In this document: positions 26,991 through 35,620 of the stretch, in pieces | Layout: each line of letters starts with the position of its first letter | Numbering within the stretch: the first letter of the stretch is position 1 | Assembly (NCBI RefSeq): GCF_003711805.1 | Contig: NZ_QXCP01000009.1 | Location: 248,001-312,000 of the forward strand | Reading direction: 5' to 3' | From: Brachybacterium sp. EE-P12 | GTDB taxonomy: Bacteria; Actinomycetota; Actinomycetes; Actinomycetales; Dermabacteraceae | Length of the DNA stretch: 64,000 bases | Made by a program: the position numbers and the translations under genes | The notes under the pieces: generated by a model | The model's database searches: none | What the model saw: only the letters and a program-made list of their open reading frames with translations | What the model was told of the DNA's origin: nothing

Positions 26991-27086
26991 CGCAGACGTT
27001 CCTCTTTCGCTGTCGCCGGCCCGGGGGCGTGCGGACGGGCCGCGACGCGGGCTCCCGCCGAGCCGCCTCACGGTACCAACCGAACC

Positions 27087-27704
27087 TCAGGATCGACCGG
27101 GAGCGGGAGCCTGTGCGTGAGGTGCCGGACATCCCACCGCGATCGGGGCGTCCTCGGCGATGGTCTTGGCGAGGATCCGCCCGAGCTCGAGGAGGTCCTC
27201 GTGGCCGATCACGTCCAGCAGCAGCTCGCGCACGGAGCGCACGTGCGTGGGGGCGGCGCGCTCGAGCAGCGCCCGACCCTCGGCGGTCAGCTGCGCCTGA
27301 CGGCCGCGGCCGTCGGAGGAGCAGCGCACGCGTTCGACGAGGCCCCTCTTCTCCATGCGGGTGATGGTGTGGGTGAGGCGGGAGCGGGAGTGGACGACCT
27401 TGTCGGCCAGCTCGGACATGCGCAGGAACCCGCCCTCGGCCTCGTTCAGCCGCACGAGGATCTCGTACTCGCCGAGCGTGAGTCCGATCTCGGGGTCGGA
27501 CTGGAGCGCCTCGCCGAAGCGGTCGTTGAGCAGGGTCGTCGCATACAGGAAGGTGCGCCAGGCCTCCTGCTCGTTCGGGCTCAGCCACAGCTCCTCGGGC
27601 GTCGAGGCACGGTCCCGAGCCGCCCTGGACCTCGCGGTCTCCGCCGCCTCGGGCTCGCGGACGTCCCCGCCGGCAGCCTCACCTCTTGACGTCGTGTCAT
27701 GCAT
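27087..27704 (-). CDS. MarR-family transcriptional regulator
   Basis: 205 residues. A winged-helix domain (about 65-165) with LTLGEYEILVRLNEAEGGFLR, recognition region MSELADKVVHSRSRLTHTITRMEKRGLV and the wing CSSDGRGRQAQLTAEG. Extra N- and C-terminal tails are Ala/Pro-rich. The ATG at 27704 has AGAGG 7 nt upstream; a GTG one codon earlier is less well placed. Divergent from a yceI gene; MarR/YceI pairs are common, so autoregulation and control of yceI are plausible. No ligand can be inferred. Confidence 0.93.
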   Translation of the reverse strand: MHDTTSRGEAAGGDVREPEAAETARSRAARDRASTPEELWLSPNEQEAWRTFLYATTLLNDRFGEALQSDPEIGLTLGEYEILVRLNEAEGGFLRMSELADKVVHSRSRLTHTITRMEKRGLVERVRCSSDGRGRQAQLTAEGRALLERAAPTHVRSVRELLLDVIGHEDLLELGRILAKTIAEDAPIAVGCPAPHAQAPAPGRS

Positions 27705-27749
27705 CACGTTTCCTCTCTGCAGGTGTTCCGACGCCTGCCATCATCCCCC

Positions 27750-27775
27750 ATTTTAGTTTATCTTTCAAGCAAGAC
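27750..27775. promoter_or_regulatory. A+T-rich divergent promoter/operator between marR and yceI
   Basis: A conspicuous A+T-rich stretch in an otherwise G+C-rich gap. It contains the quasi-palindrome TCTTTCAAGCAAGA (27761-27774; arms match 5 of 6) and, on both strands, TANNNT hexamers (TAGTTT plus; TAAACT and TAAAAT minus). Likely MarR operator overlapping both promoters. Confidence 0.5.
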
Positions 27776-27835
27776 GGCCCCACCGGCCCTGCCGATCGCC
27801 CGTCACCCCGCAGCTCGATGACAAGGAGACACCCC

Positions 27836-28366
27836 ATGAGCGACCTCACCCCCGGCACCTGGACCCTCGACCCCGCCCACACCTCCGCGGCGTTCACCGT
27901 GCGCCACGCCGGCATCTCGAAGGCCCGCGGCCAGTTCACCGACGTCGAGGGCAGCCTCGTCGTCGGCGAGGGCGGCGAGGACCTCGCCTTCACCGCGACG
28001 TTGAGGACCGAGTCCGTCTCCACCTCCAACGAGGACCGCGACGGGCACCTCAAGAGCGCCGACTTCTTCGACGTGGAGAACCACCCGGAGATCACCTTCC
28101 GCTCCACCTCCCTCGAGGGCGACACCCTCCACGGCGAGCTGACCATCCGCGGCACCACCAAGCCCGTCGAGCTCGACTTCTCCTACGAGGGCGCCGCCAC
28201 CGATCCGTTCGGCGTCTACCGCGCGGGCTTCACCGGCGAGACCACGATCTCCCGCAAGGAGTTCGGCCTGACCTGGAACGCCGCCCTCGAGGCCGGCGGC
28301 GTGCTGGTCGCCGACGCCGTGAAGATCTCGATCGAGGCCGAGTTCACCGCGCCGACCGCCGCCTGA
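27836..28366 (+). CDS. YceI family lipid-binding protein
   Basis: 176 residues, one YceI domain of the lipocalin-like polyisoprenoid-binding type. GTWTLDPAHTSAAFTVRHAG at the N-terminus, LKSADFFDVENHPEITFRST and LTIRGTTKPVELDF are the classic motifs. No signal peptide, so probably cytoplasmic, unlike E. coli YceI. AAGGAG ribosome site 8 nt before ATG. Likely controlled by the divergent MarR regulator. Confidence 0.95.
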   Translation: MSDLTPGTWTLDPAHTSAAFTVRHAGISKARGQFTDVEGSLVVGEGGEDLAFTATLRTESVSTSNEDRDGHLKSADFFDVENHPEITFRSTSLEGDTLHGELTIRGTTKPVELDFSYEGAATDPFGVYRAGFTGETTISRKEFGLTWNAALEAGGVLVADAVKISIEAEFTAPTAA

Positions 28367-28446
28367 CCCCTCCCCCGCGCGGCGCACTCCGCCGCGAGCC
28401 CGACGGGCCGTCCGCAGCATGCGGGCGGCCCGTCCGCCGTCCCGGA

Positions 28447-28452
28447 TACAGT
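28447..28452 (+). promoter_or_regulatory. leaderless -10 (TACAGT) for glutaredoxin-like gene
   Basis: TACAGT, 7 nt, then ATG at 28460. Confidence 0.55.
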
Positions 28453-28459
28453 GCCGCCC

Positions 28460-28765
28460 ATGAGCTCGCAGCACATCCCCTCCCCCGCCGACCCCGACGC
28501 CCGGGTGCTGTACCTGACCCGCGAGGGCTGCCACCTCTGCGAGGAGGCGCTGCCGGTGGTGCGGGCCGAAGCCGACCGGGCCGGCACCGCGGTGGAGGTG
28601 CGCGACATCGACGAGGACGAGCGCCTGCGCACCGACTGGGACCACGACGTCCCGGTGATCATCGTGGACGGGAAGGTCCACGCCCGCTACCGGGTCGAGT
28701 CCGAGCAGCTGCGCGGCGCGCTGCGCCGTCGCCCCTGGTGGCGTCGCCTCACCGGCCGCGCCTGA
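28460..28765 (+). CDS. glutaredoxin-like (DUF836) thiol protein
   Basis: 101 residues. Thioredoxin-fold with the redox motif LTREGCHLCEEALPVV (CHLC at about residues 29-32), VRDIDEDERLR and the cis-Pro DVPVIIVDG. The CxxC and length fit the DUF836 glutaredoxin family, general thiol-disulfide proteins. Start set by the leaderless -10. Followed by a strong hairpin terminator. Confidence 0.9.
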   Translation: MSSQHIPSPADPDARVLYLTREGCHLCEEALPVVRAEADRAGTAVEVRDIDEDERLRTDWDHDVPVIIVDGKVHARYRVESEQLRGALRRRPWWRRLTGRA

Positions 28766-28814
28766 ACGGCCCCGAGCGACTGCGCCCGCGCCGCGGGCCG
28801 ACGGGCCGCGACAT

Positions 28815-28848
28815 GCGAGAGCCCCCACCGCCGGGTGGGGGCTCTCGC
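28815..28848. terminator. hairpin terminator between glutaredoxin and bS22 genes
   Basis: Perfect 15-bp inverted repeat (28815-28829 with 28834-28848) around the 4-nt loop GCCG. It lies between two convergent genes and can serve both. No U-tract follows, as is common in high-G+C genomes. Confidence 0.85.
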
Positions 28849-28862
28849 AGGTCAGGCGTCGC

Positions 28863-28961
28863 TCACTTCTTGTTGCGGCGCTGGTGACGGGTCTTGCGAA
28901 GCAGCTTGCGGTGCTTCTTCTTGGACATGCGCTTGCGTCGCTTCTTGACGACAGAACCCAT
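28863..28961 (-). CDS. small ribosomal protein bS22 (AURKAIP1/COX24 domain)
   Basis: 32 residues, almost entirely Lys/Arg: begins MGSVVKKRRKRMSKKKHRK and ends in RRNKK. It matches the actinobacterial bS22 protein bound to the 30S subunit in mycobacterial ribosome structures. GAGG ribosome site 6 nt before the ATG. Usually missed in annotation because of its size; the basic composition contrasts sharply with the neighbours. Confidence 0.95.
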   Translation of the reverse strand: MGSVVKKRRKRMSKKKHRKLLRKTRHQRRNKK

Positions 28962-29114
28962 AGGTAGCCTCTGTTCTGCAGGACTGGCCTGCGGTGTGAT
29001 GCAGCGGATCTGTGATGCGCGGCCGGTCAGCGTGCGGGGCAGGCTGAGCCGTCTCCCGGGCCGACGCCGGGCCGACGCCACGGTCGACGAGCAACTCTAC
29101 ACCGTCCGGCCGCA

Positions 29115-30794
29115 TCATTCGCCGTGCGCGACTGCGAGATCCCTCGCAGAGGAGGCGGCCAGGGCGAGCGTCGCGTCGACCGGCTCGACGACCAGCTCGT
29201 GCGCCGTCTCCCGCACCCGGGCGGTGAGCACGCGCCGCGCCCGACGCCGATGCCGGGCCCCGGTCAGCGCCGCGATCGCACCGCCCGCGACGCCCAGCAG
29301 GATCCCGGCCGCGATCGCGAGGACCAGCATCACCGTGGGCAGCGGGATCGCGATCCACAGGTCCTCGACCATCGGCATCGGCGGCGGGGGCACTCCGAGG
29401 AAGGCCAGCGCCGCGTTCAGGCCCAGCCAGCCCAGGCCCACCACGCCGACCAGCAGCGCGAGCCACTGCAGCACGTCCAGCACGCGCCACCACCAGGAGG
29501 TCCGCCCGGCGTGCAGGTCCGCGCCGGCGACCGCCTGGTCGAGGGCGTCCGGCAGGGTCGCCTCGCCGCTGCGGGCCGCGGCCCGGACCGCAGCGCGCCA
29601 GGGATCGGTGCCGCCGGCGGAGGCCTCGTCGGCGAAGCGGCGCAGCCCGCTCGAGGCGCGCGCGGCCGCGGCGGCGTCCGGAGCGGGCAGCGAGGTGCGC
29701 TCGAGCCCCGCGCCGTCCCGCGCCCGCCCGATCCCGAGTCGGCCCAGCGGATCCGGGCGCAGGCCGCGAGCCCAGCGCAGCGGCGGCCAGCCGACCCGGC
29801 GCGCGGCCCGGTGGCGGTAGGAGGCGCCGACGGCACGGGAGACGGGCTCGACATGGGCGGCCTGGGCGAGGTCGTCCACCAGCTCGTCCACCGCGGCGGG
29901 CGCGGCCCGCTCGGCCATGCCCGCGGGGTCGGCGGCACGGCGCAGCTCCTCGGCGGCCCCGCGCACGTCGGCGCGGTGGCGCTGGATGCTCGCCTCGCGG
30001 CTGCGGGCGATGCCCAGCAGGTGCTCGCGCAGCTCCGCGACGCCGTCCCCGGTCTCGGCGGAGGTCGCGAGCACGGGCGCGTCCTGGAGCCCGTCGGCGC
30101 GGGCGATCCGGGCGAGGGAGGCGAGCACGCTCTCGAGCTCGCCCTGCCGCAGGCGATCGGCCTGGTTCAGGACCAGGACGGTGACCGCGTCGTGCCCGGC
30201 GAAGGGGCGCACGAACTCGTGGTGCAGGAGCGCATCGGCATACTTCTGCGGATCGGTGACCCACACGATCACGTCGACCATCCCGGTCATCCGCTCGGCG
30301 ATGTCGCGGTGGGCGGACGCGACGGAGTCGAGGTCCGGCAGGTCCAGCAGCACCACGCCGGGCACGGCGCTCCCCTCGGCGCGGCGGGCACGGCGCCCGC
30401 GGGAGGGATCGGCGGCGGCGCGGGCGAGCGCGGAGTCCTCCGCCAGGGCGTGGCGCTCCTCGACCTCGAGCCAGTCCAGCAGCGCCTCGCTGCCGGCGTC
30501 GCCGAGCACGGCGGCCAGCGGCGCGGAGGTGGTGGGGCGGCGCACCGCGGCGCGCGCGATGTCCCGGCCGACGAGGGCGTTCAACAGGGAGGACTTCCCC
30601 GAGCCGGTCGCGCCGAAGAGCCCGATCACGGTGTGCTCGGCCGAGAGGGCGCGGCGGTGGTCGATGCGTGCGAGCAGCTCGCGGGTGCTGTCCACGGCCG
30701 GGCCGGGCGCGATCCCGTCGAGGGCGGCGAGCGCCCGTTCGAGGGCCTCGAGGCGCTCGTGGAGCGGGGCGGTGCGGTCGCGGCGGCGGCTCAT
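29115..30794 (-). CDS. dynamin-like/YfjP-type GTPase, membrane anchored (second of pair)
   Basis: 559 residues. GTP-binding G domain with P-loop GLFGATGSGKSSLLNALVG (~58-76), switch Thr region RPTTSAP, G3 DLPDLDSV (~150) and G4 NQAD (~205). C-terminal two transmembrane helices (about 430-505) separated by a Pro-rich turn. ATG overlaps the upstream GTPase stop by 4 nt. Paired GTPases of this kind occur in many Actinobacteria (compare the dynamin-like IniA/IniC of mycobacteria); a role in membrane remodelling or stress is inference. Confidence 0.85.
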   Translation of the reverse strand: MSRRRDRTAPLHERLEALERALAALDGIAPGPAVDSTRELLARIDHRRALSAEHTVIGLFGATGSGKSSLLNALVGRDIARAAVRRPTTSAPLAAVLGDAGSEALLDWLEVEERHALAEDSALARAAADPSRGRRARRAEGSAVPGVVLLDLPDLDSVASAHRDIAERMTGMVDVIVWVTDPQKYADALLHHEFVRPFAGHDAVTVLVLNQADRLRQGELESVLASLARIARADGLQDAPVLATSAETGDGVAELREHLLGIARSREASIQRHRADVRGAAEELRRAADPAGMAERAAPAAVDELVDDLAQAAHVEPVSRAVGASYRHRAARRVGWPPLRWARGLRPDPLGRLGIGRARDGAGLERTSLPAPDAAAAARASSGLRRFADEASAGGTDPWRAAVRAAARSGEATLPDALDQAVAGADLHAGRTSWWWRVLDVLQWLALLVGVVGLGWLGLNAALAFLGVPPPPMPMVEDLWIAIPLPTVMLVLAIAAGILLGVAGGAIAALTGARHRRRARRVLTARVRETAHELVVEPVDATLALAASSARDLAVAHGE

Positions 30795-32551
30795 CGGGAC
30801 TCCTCCCGGATCTCGCGGGCAAGGGCGGCGAGCGCCTCGGCGTCCCCGGCGAGCGCCTCCGCCTCGTCCTCGCCGCCGAGCGCGTCGAGGCGCTCGAGGA
30901 AGGGAGCGGCCCCGCCGGCGACCAGGGCGTCGAGCCGGCCGGTGAGGGACTCCCGCGCGGTGCGGGCCATGCGGCGCACCGCCTCGTCGCCGAAGACCGC
31001 CTCCAGCAGCCGCTGGCCGACGACGGCGGTCGCGGCGCCCGCGCCGACCTCCAGCCCGGTGGGGATGAAGGCGGTGGAGGCGAAGACCACGACCATCAGG
31101 GCGACGCCGACGGCGTTGACGCCGAGGGAGAGCAGGCGCGCCTTCGTGCGCCGGTCGGCGCCCTCGGCGCGCACCAGCTCGAGCACGTCCCCCTGCCAGT
31201 CGCGGACCGCGGCGCGGACCTGCTCGGCGAAGCCGTCGGGCAGGCGGGAGAGGTCCCGCCCCTCGGCGAGGGAGCGGCCCGCGGGGCTCGCCCGCCAGGC
31301 GGCGTCGGCGCGCTCGGCGCCGTGCGCGGTCTCGTCGACGACCACGTGCACCAGCCCGGTGCCGAGCGCCTGCTCGGCCGCGACGGCTGGGGCGGGGCGG
31401 CCGGAGACCATCTGGCCGAGCCGGTCGCGGGCCCGGGTGACGAGGGATTCCACCCCGCGCAGCAGCTCCCCCGTGCCGACCACGTCCTGCCAGCGGGCGA
31501 GGACCTCGCCGCGCAGCAGGGAGCCGTCGCCGAGAGCCGCGTCGATCCGTTCGCGGGAGCCGTCGAAGGCGCCGGTGGCCTCCTCGCGCAGGCGCCGGCG
31601 TTCGGCGTCCTGGCGGGCGGCGTGCGCGGCGAGCTCCCCGGCGGAGGCGGCGAGGCCGTCGACCGCGCCGGCGAGGGTGCGGCGCGCGATGCGACGGCGC
31701 TGCTCCCCGTCGGCAGCCAGCGCCGTGAAGTGTGCGGCGAGCTCGCCGATCACGCCCGACGGGAGCATGCCCTCGGCGTCGATCTCCGTCTCGGGGACGA
31801 GGAAGAGGTGCTCCACCTCGACGCCCTGTCGCTCGAGCATCGCGGTGAGATCGGTGGAGAGCTCCTCGGCGACGCCGGCGCGGTCCGGGATCCGGTTCAT
31901 CACCACGTCGACGGTCACGTCCCGCTCGGCGGCGGTGCGCAGCACCTCCCAGGGCACGGCGTCGGCGTAGCGGTTCGCGGTGGTCACGAACAGCCACAGG
32001 TCCGCGGCGCGCAGCAGCTGCCGGGCGAGCTCGCGGTTGCCGGTCGCGACGGAGTCGATGTCGGGCGCGTCCAGCAGGGCGAGCCCCTGCGGGATCCGCT
32101 CCTCGCCGTGGAGCTCGAGGGACGTGGCGGGGTCGACGTCGCCGGTGGTGTCCTGCGGGCCCGGCGCCTCGGCATCGGGGGCGCCGATCCCGCCGTGCAC
32201 CCGGGCCAGGCCCGGCAGGATGCGCGGGCCGGTGAACCAGGGCTCGTCGTCCGGATGGTGCAGCAGCACGGGGCGGCGGGTGGTGGGGCGGATCGCGCCG
32301 GAGCGGCTCACCGGCTCGCCGACGAGGGCGTTGACGAGGGTGGACTTGCCGGCGCCGGTGGAACCGCCGATCACCACCAGCAGAGGCGCGTCGAGGGAGG
32401 CCAGACGCGGCGTGACGTGGTCGGCGAGCTGGGAGAGCGCGGCGCGGGCCTCGGTGCGGGCGGCGTCCGCGCCGTCCACGGGCAGCGGCAGCTCGATGCC
32501 GCGGAGGTGCTCCGCGAAGGTGTCGAGCACCTGGGTGGTCCGATCGGTCAT
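30791..32551 (-). CDS. dynamin-like GTPase, membrane anchored (first of pair)
   Basis: 586 residues. P-loop VVIGGSTGAGKSTLVNALVG (~59-78), switch Thr in IRPTTRRPVLL, G3 LLDAPDIDSV, G4-like MNRIPD, then a long helical region and two hydrophobic segments near residues 460-510 (AVGVALMVVVFASTAF, GLEVGAGAATAVVG). A short stretch GGGGGAG sits very close to the ATG. Same fold and order as the downstream GTPase, with which it is translationally coupled; the two probably form a heteromer. Distinct enough in sequence not to be a recent duplication. Confidence 0.85.
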   Translation of the reverse strand: MTDRTTQVLDTFAEHLRGIELPLPVDGADAARTEARAALSQLADHVTPRLASLDAPLLVVIGGSTGAGKSTLVNALVGEPVSRSGAIRPTTRRPVLLHHPDDEPWFTGPRILPGLARVHGGIGAPDAEAPGPQDTTGDVDPATSLELHGEERIPQGLALLDAPDIDSVATGNRELARQLLRAADLWLFVTTANRYADAVPWEVLRTAAERDVTVDVVMNRIPDRAGVAEELSTDLTAMLERQGVEVEHLFLVPETEIDAEGMLPSGVIGELAAHFTALAADGEQRRRIARRTLAGAVDGLAASAGELAAHAARQDAERRRLREEATGAFDGSRERIDAALGDGSLLRGEVLARWQDVVGTGELLRGVESLVTRARDRLGQMVSGRPAPAVAAEQALGTGLVHVVVDETAHGAERADAAWRASPAGRSLAEGRDLSRLPDGFAEQVRAAVRDWQGDVLELVRAEGADRRTKARLLSLGVNAVGVALMVVVFASTAFIPTGLEVGAGAATAVVGQRLLEAVFGDEAVRRMARTARESLTGRLDALVAGGAAPFLERLDALGGEDEAEALAGDAEALAALAREIREESR

Positions 32552-32682
32552 GGCTCCCCCCGGAATGGTCGGGCACGGGCCCCGGGGACGGGGCACCACA
32601 GCGTCATTGTGGCAGGTCGCGTCTCTGCAGGAGGGCGACTCGGCGCGGGAGGTCGCGGGGATCGGCGCCGCTCGGCCGCCGC

Positions 32683-33942
32683 TCAGTCCAGGAACGGGTC
32701 CAGCCCCCACTCGGGGAAGACGCCGCGCCGCGCGGCCTGGACGGCCCGGTCCAGCGGGTCCTCGGGGTCGTAGCCCTCCTCCCAGTCCCGCACCGCCAGG
32801 GGCCGGTCGTCCCCGAAGCGGACGATCGCCGGATCCGGGGAGAGGCCGTGCTCGGTGCGGGCCCGCTCGGCCGCGGCGAGGAAGTCCCGCGGCAGCGGGG
32901 CGGCGGGGTCGATCGGGGCGCCGGTCGCGACAGCGAGCAGATGCGTCCAGGAGCGCGGGACCACGTCGATCACCGCGTACCCGCCGCCGCCGAGGGCGAG
33001 CCAGCGCCCCTCGCAGACCTCGTCGGCCAGCTGCCGCATCAGCATCATCACCTCGCGCTGCGCCTCGAGGGTGACGGTGAAGTCGGCCAGCGGGTCGCTG
33101 CGATGGGTGTCGGCGCCGTGCTGGGTGACCAGGAGCGTGGGCCGCACCGCCCGGACCAGGGCGGGGACGGTCGCGCGGATCGCCCGCACCCAGCCGTCGG
33201 CCGTGGTCCTCGGCGGCAGCGGCACGTTGATCGCGGTGCCGGGGGCGGCGGGCCCGCCGGTGTCCTGCACGAATCCGGTGCCGGGGAAGAGCCGCTCCCC
33301 CGTCTCGTGGATCGAGAGGGTCACGGCGCGGGGCTCGTCCCACAGCGCCCGCTCGACGCCGTCGCCGTGGTGGACGTCGACGTCGACGTACATCACGCGC
33401 TCCTCGCCGCGCTCGAGGGCGCGGCGCACCGCGAGCGCGGCGTCGTTGTAGACGCAGAAGCCGGAGGCGCTGGCGGGCTTGGCGTGGTGGAGGCCGCCGG
33501 CGATGTTGACCGCGCGCCGCACCCGGGCGTCGAGGATCGCGTCGACCGCGGCGAGGGAGCCGCCGGCGATGCGGGCGGAGGCGGTGTGCATCCCGGGGAA
33601 GGGCGGGACGTCGTCGCCGCCGATGCCGAAGGAGATCAGCTCGTCGAGGTCCTCCGCGCTCAGCCCCTCGAAGCCGGCCGAGGCCCGGCGCACCGCCGCG
33701 ATGTAGTCGCCGTCGTGGACGGTGCCGAGCTCCGCATCGCTCGCGACGGGGGCGGGCAGGATCTGCACGCCCTCGCGGTCCAGGACCCCGGCGGCGCCGG
33801 CGAGCGAGCGGGTCAGCGACAGCCGGATCGGGGCCATCGGGTGGAAGGGACCGAAGTCGTACTCGGGCAGGACGTCGTCCCACACGATCCCGATACCGTC
33901 GGGGGCGGGGACGGGCTGCGGGGAGGGCGCGTCGGCGAGCAT
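32683..33942 (-). CDS. AcuC-like acetoin utilization / histone-deacetylase-family protein
   Basis: 419 residues of the arginase/deacetylase fold. Zn-dependent deacetylase motifs are present: LHHAKPASASGFCVYND, the active-site DVDVHHGDGVERALW, SIHETGERLFPGTG and the C-terminal LALGGGGYAVIDVVPR. Bacterial AcuC deacetylates acetyl-CoA synthetase; whether this one does is unknown as no acs gene is in view. TACGCT 7 nt before ATG marks a leaderless start. Divergent from trkH. Confidence 0.9.
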   Translation of the reverse strand: MLADAPSPQPVPAPDGIGIVWDDVLPEYDFGPFHPMAPIRLSLTRSLAGAAGVLDREGVQILPAPVASDAELGTVHDGDYIAAVRRASAGFEGLSAEDLDELISFGIGGDDVPPFPGMHTASARIAGGSLAAVDAILDARVRRAVNIAGGLHHAKPASASGFCVYNDAALAVRRALERGEERVMYVDVDVHHGDGVERALWDEPRAVTLSIHETGERLFPGTGFVQDTGGPAAPGTAINVPLPPRTTADGWVRAIRATVPALVRAVRPTLLVTQHGADTHRSDPLADFTVTLEAQREVMMLMRQLADEVCEGRWLALGGGGYAVIDVVPRSWTHLLAVATGAPIDPAAPLPRDFLAAAERARTEHGLSPDPAIVRFGDDRPLAVRDWEEGYDPEDPLDRAVQAARRGVFPEWGLDPFLD

Positions 33943-33949
33943 GACGTGA

Positions 33950-33955
33950 AGCGTA
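33950..33955 (-). promoter_or_regulatory. leaderless -10 (TACGCT) for acuC-like gene
   Basis: TACGCT on the minus strand, 7 nt, then ATG. Confidence 0.55.
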
Positions 33956-34038
33956 CCCAGCCGCGCCGCCGAGCGAGGCACGTCGCAGCTCGACCCGAGG
34001 GGCGAGCGCCGCCCGGCCCGAGGCCGCGCGGCCGGGTC

Positions 34039-34044
34039 TAGACT
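34039..34044 (+). promoter_or_regulatory. -10 element for trkH-like gene
   Basis: TAGACT about 44 nt before the ATG; the gene has a GAGGGAAG ribosome site. Confidence 0.45.
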
Positions 34045-34087
34045 GCCGCGGACGCGACCGCCGGTCGCCACGAGCACGAGGGAAGCG

Positions 34088-35503
34088 ATGAGCGAACGGA
34101 GGATCCGGCCCACGCCGAGGCGCCTGACGGGCTCCGTCCCGCGGGCCCGCCGCCCGGGCTGGCGCGATCACGTCAGGTCGCTCGCGAAGGCGACCCCGGC
34201 CCGGCTCGCTCTGGGCGTGTTCACGCTGCTGATCGGGCTGTTCACGGCGCTGCTGGCGCTGCCGGTCTCCTCCGCCGACGGGCAGGGCACCGCGCTGATC
34301 GACGCGCTGTTCACCGCGGTCTCCGCGATCTGCGTGACGGGTCTGTCCACGGTCGAGACCGGCACGCACTGGTCGACCTTCGGGCTGACGGTGATCATGG
34401 TCGCGGTGAAGCTCGGCGGTCTGGGGCTGATGACCGTCGCCTCGCTGCTGAGCATGTCGGTGATGCACCGCCTCGGGCTCGCCCAGCGGGTGATCACCGC
34501 GCAGGAGACCCGGGCCGAGCGGCTCGCCGAGGTGGGCGGGGTGCTGCGGGTCATCCTCATCACCTCCACCGCCTTCGAGGCGGCGACCTTCGTGGCCCTG
34601 ACCCCGTACATGGTGATCACCGAGCACGGCGTGGGCCGCTCGCTGTTCCTGGGGCTGTTCTACGCGATCAGCGCCTTCAACAACGCCGGCTTCGTGCCCG
34701 AGCCCGCCGGGACCGAGCAGTACCTCGGCGACCCGTTCTTCACCGTCCCGATCGGGCTCGCGGTGCTGGTGGGATCCCTCGGCTTCCCGGTGATCCTGGT
34801 GGTGGTGCGGAAGCTGCGCGCGCCGCGGCGGTGGAGCGTGCACGCGAAGCTGACCCTGACCACGACGGCGCTGCTGCTGGTGGTGGCGTTCGCGGGGTTC
34901 CTCGCGATGGAGTGGTCGAACCCCGCGACCCTGGGCGGCCAGAGCTCGGGCACGAAGCTGCTCGCCGGCGGATTCGCCGCGATCATGCCCCGCTCCGGCG
35001 GGTTCTCACAGCTGGACGTGGGGCAGCTGACCGCCGAGTCGCGCCTGCTGACGGACCTGCTGATGTTCATCGGCGGCGGCTCCGGCTCCACCGCCGGCGG
35101 GATCCGGGTGACCACCTTCGCGCTGCTGATGCTGTCGATCTGGGCGGAGGTGCGCGGCAACCCGGACGTGGAGGTGTTCGGGCGCCGCATCCCCCACGAG
35201 ACGATCCGGCAGGCGATCGGCGTGCTGGTGATGAGCGCGACGATCGTGTTCGCGGCGACCTTCGTGCTGCTGCGCATGACCCCGTACTCGCTGGACCAGG
35301 TGCTCTTCGAGGCCCTGTCCGCCTTCGGCACGGTGGGGCTGAGCACGGGGATCACGCCGCTGCTGCCCCCGGAGGCCAAGGCCGTGCTCGCGCTGTGCAT
35401 GTACGTGGGGCGCCTGGGGCCGATGACGCTCGGCGCCGCGCTCGCGGTCCGCTCCCGGGTGCGGATGATCCAGTACCCCGAGGAGCGCCCGATCGTGGGC
35501 TGA
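34088..35503 (+). CDS. TrkH/KtrB-family potassium transporter subunit
   Basis: 471 residues with the four-fold MPM repeat. The four selectivity-filter turns are seen as AICVTGLSTVE, AFNNAGFVPEP, GSGSTAGGIRVTT and AFGTVGLSTGI, each with the key glycine. About eight to ten transmembrane segments, no cytosolic domain. Works with the TrkA/KtrA protein encoded 117 nt downstream. The length and single-RCK partner fit the Ktr type better than E. coli TrkH, but naming is open. Confidence 0.93.
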   Translation: MSERRIRPTPRRLTGSVPRARRPGWRDHVRSLAKATPARLALGVFTLLIGLFTALLALPVSSADGQGTALIDALFTAVSAICVTGLSTVETGTHWSTFGLTVIMVAVKLGGLGLMTVASLLSMSVMHRLGLAQRVITAQETRAERLAEVGGVLRVILITSTAFEAATFVALTPYMVITEHGVGRSLFLGLFYAISAFNNAGFVPEPAGTEQYLGDPFFTVPIGLAVLVGSLGFPVILVVVRKLRAPRRWSVHAKLTLTTTALLLVVAFAGFLAMEWSNPATLGGQSSGTKLLAGGFAAIMPRSGGFSQLDVGQLTAESRLLTDLLMFIGGGSGSTAGGIRVTTFALLMLSIWAEVRGNPDVEVFGRRIPHETIRQAIGVLVMSATIVFAATFVLLRMTPYSLDQVLFEALSAFGTVGLSTGITPLLPPEAKAVLALCMYVGRLGPMTLGAALAVRSRVRMIQYPEERPIVG

Positions 35504-35516
35504 GCGCCCGTCGACC

Positions 35517-35522
35517 TAGACT
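35517..35522 (+). promoter_or_regulatory. -10 element for trkA-like gene
   Basis: TAGACT in the gap between the trkH and trkA genes, giving trkA its own promoter; the ATG is about 100 nt further, after repeated leader sequence. Confidence 0.4.
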
Positions 35523-35540
35523 GGGCCGGCCCTGCCCGTC

Positions 35541-35606
35541 CCGCCCATGCCCGCCCATGCCCGCCCTGCCCGCACCTGTCCGTCCCCGCCCTGCCCGCAC
35601 CTGTCC
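35541..35606 (+). repeat. tandem repeats in the trkA leader
   Basis: CCGCCCATGC occurs twice back to back (35541-35560), and a 21-bp unit beginning CCGCCCTGCCCGCAC occurs at 35561-35581 and 35586-35606, all within the presumed 5' untranslated leader of the trkA-like gene. Period about 25 bp for the second repeat. Confidence 0.85.
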
Positions 35607-35620
35607 CCGAAGGAGCCGAC

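Noticed and set aside
28815-28848. Hairpin as possible small-RNA or CRISPR-like repeat
   Set aside because: Single copy, 4-nt loop, located between convergent gene ends; an ordinary terminator.
29124-32773. Very long plus-strand frames opposite the two GTPases
   Set aside because: Mirror frames of clear P-loop GTPases with all motifs on the minus strand.
35541-35606. Repeats before trkA as a CRISPR or riboswitch
   Set aside because: Only two copies of each unit with 4-nt or no spacing; no riboswitch core could be recognised.
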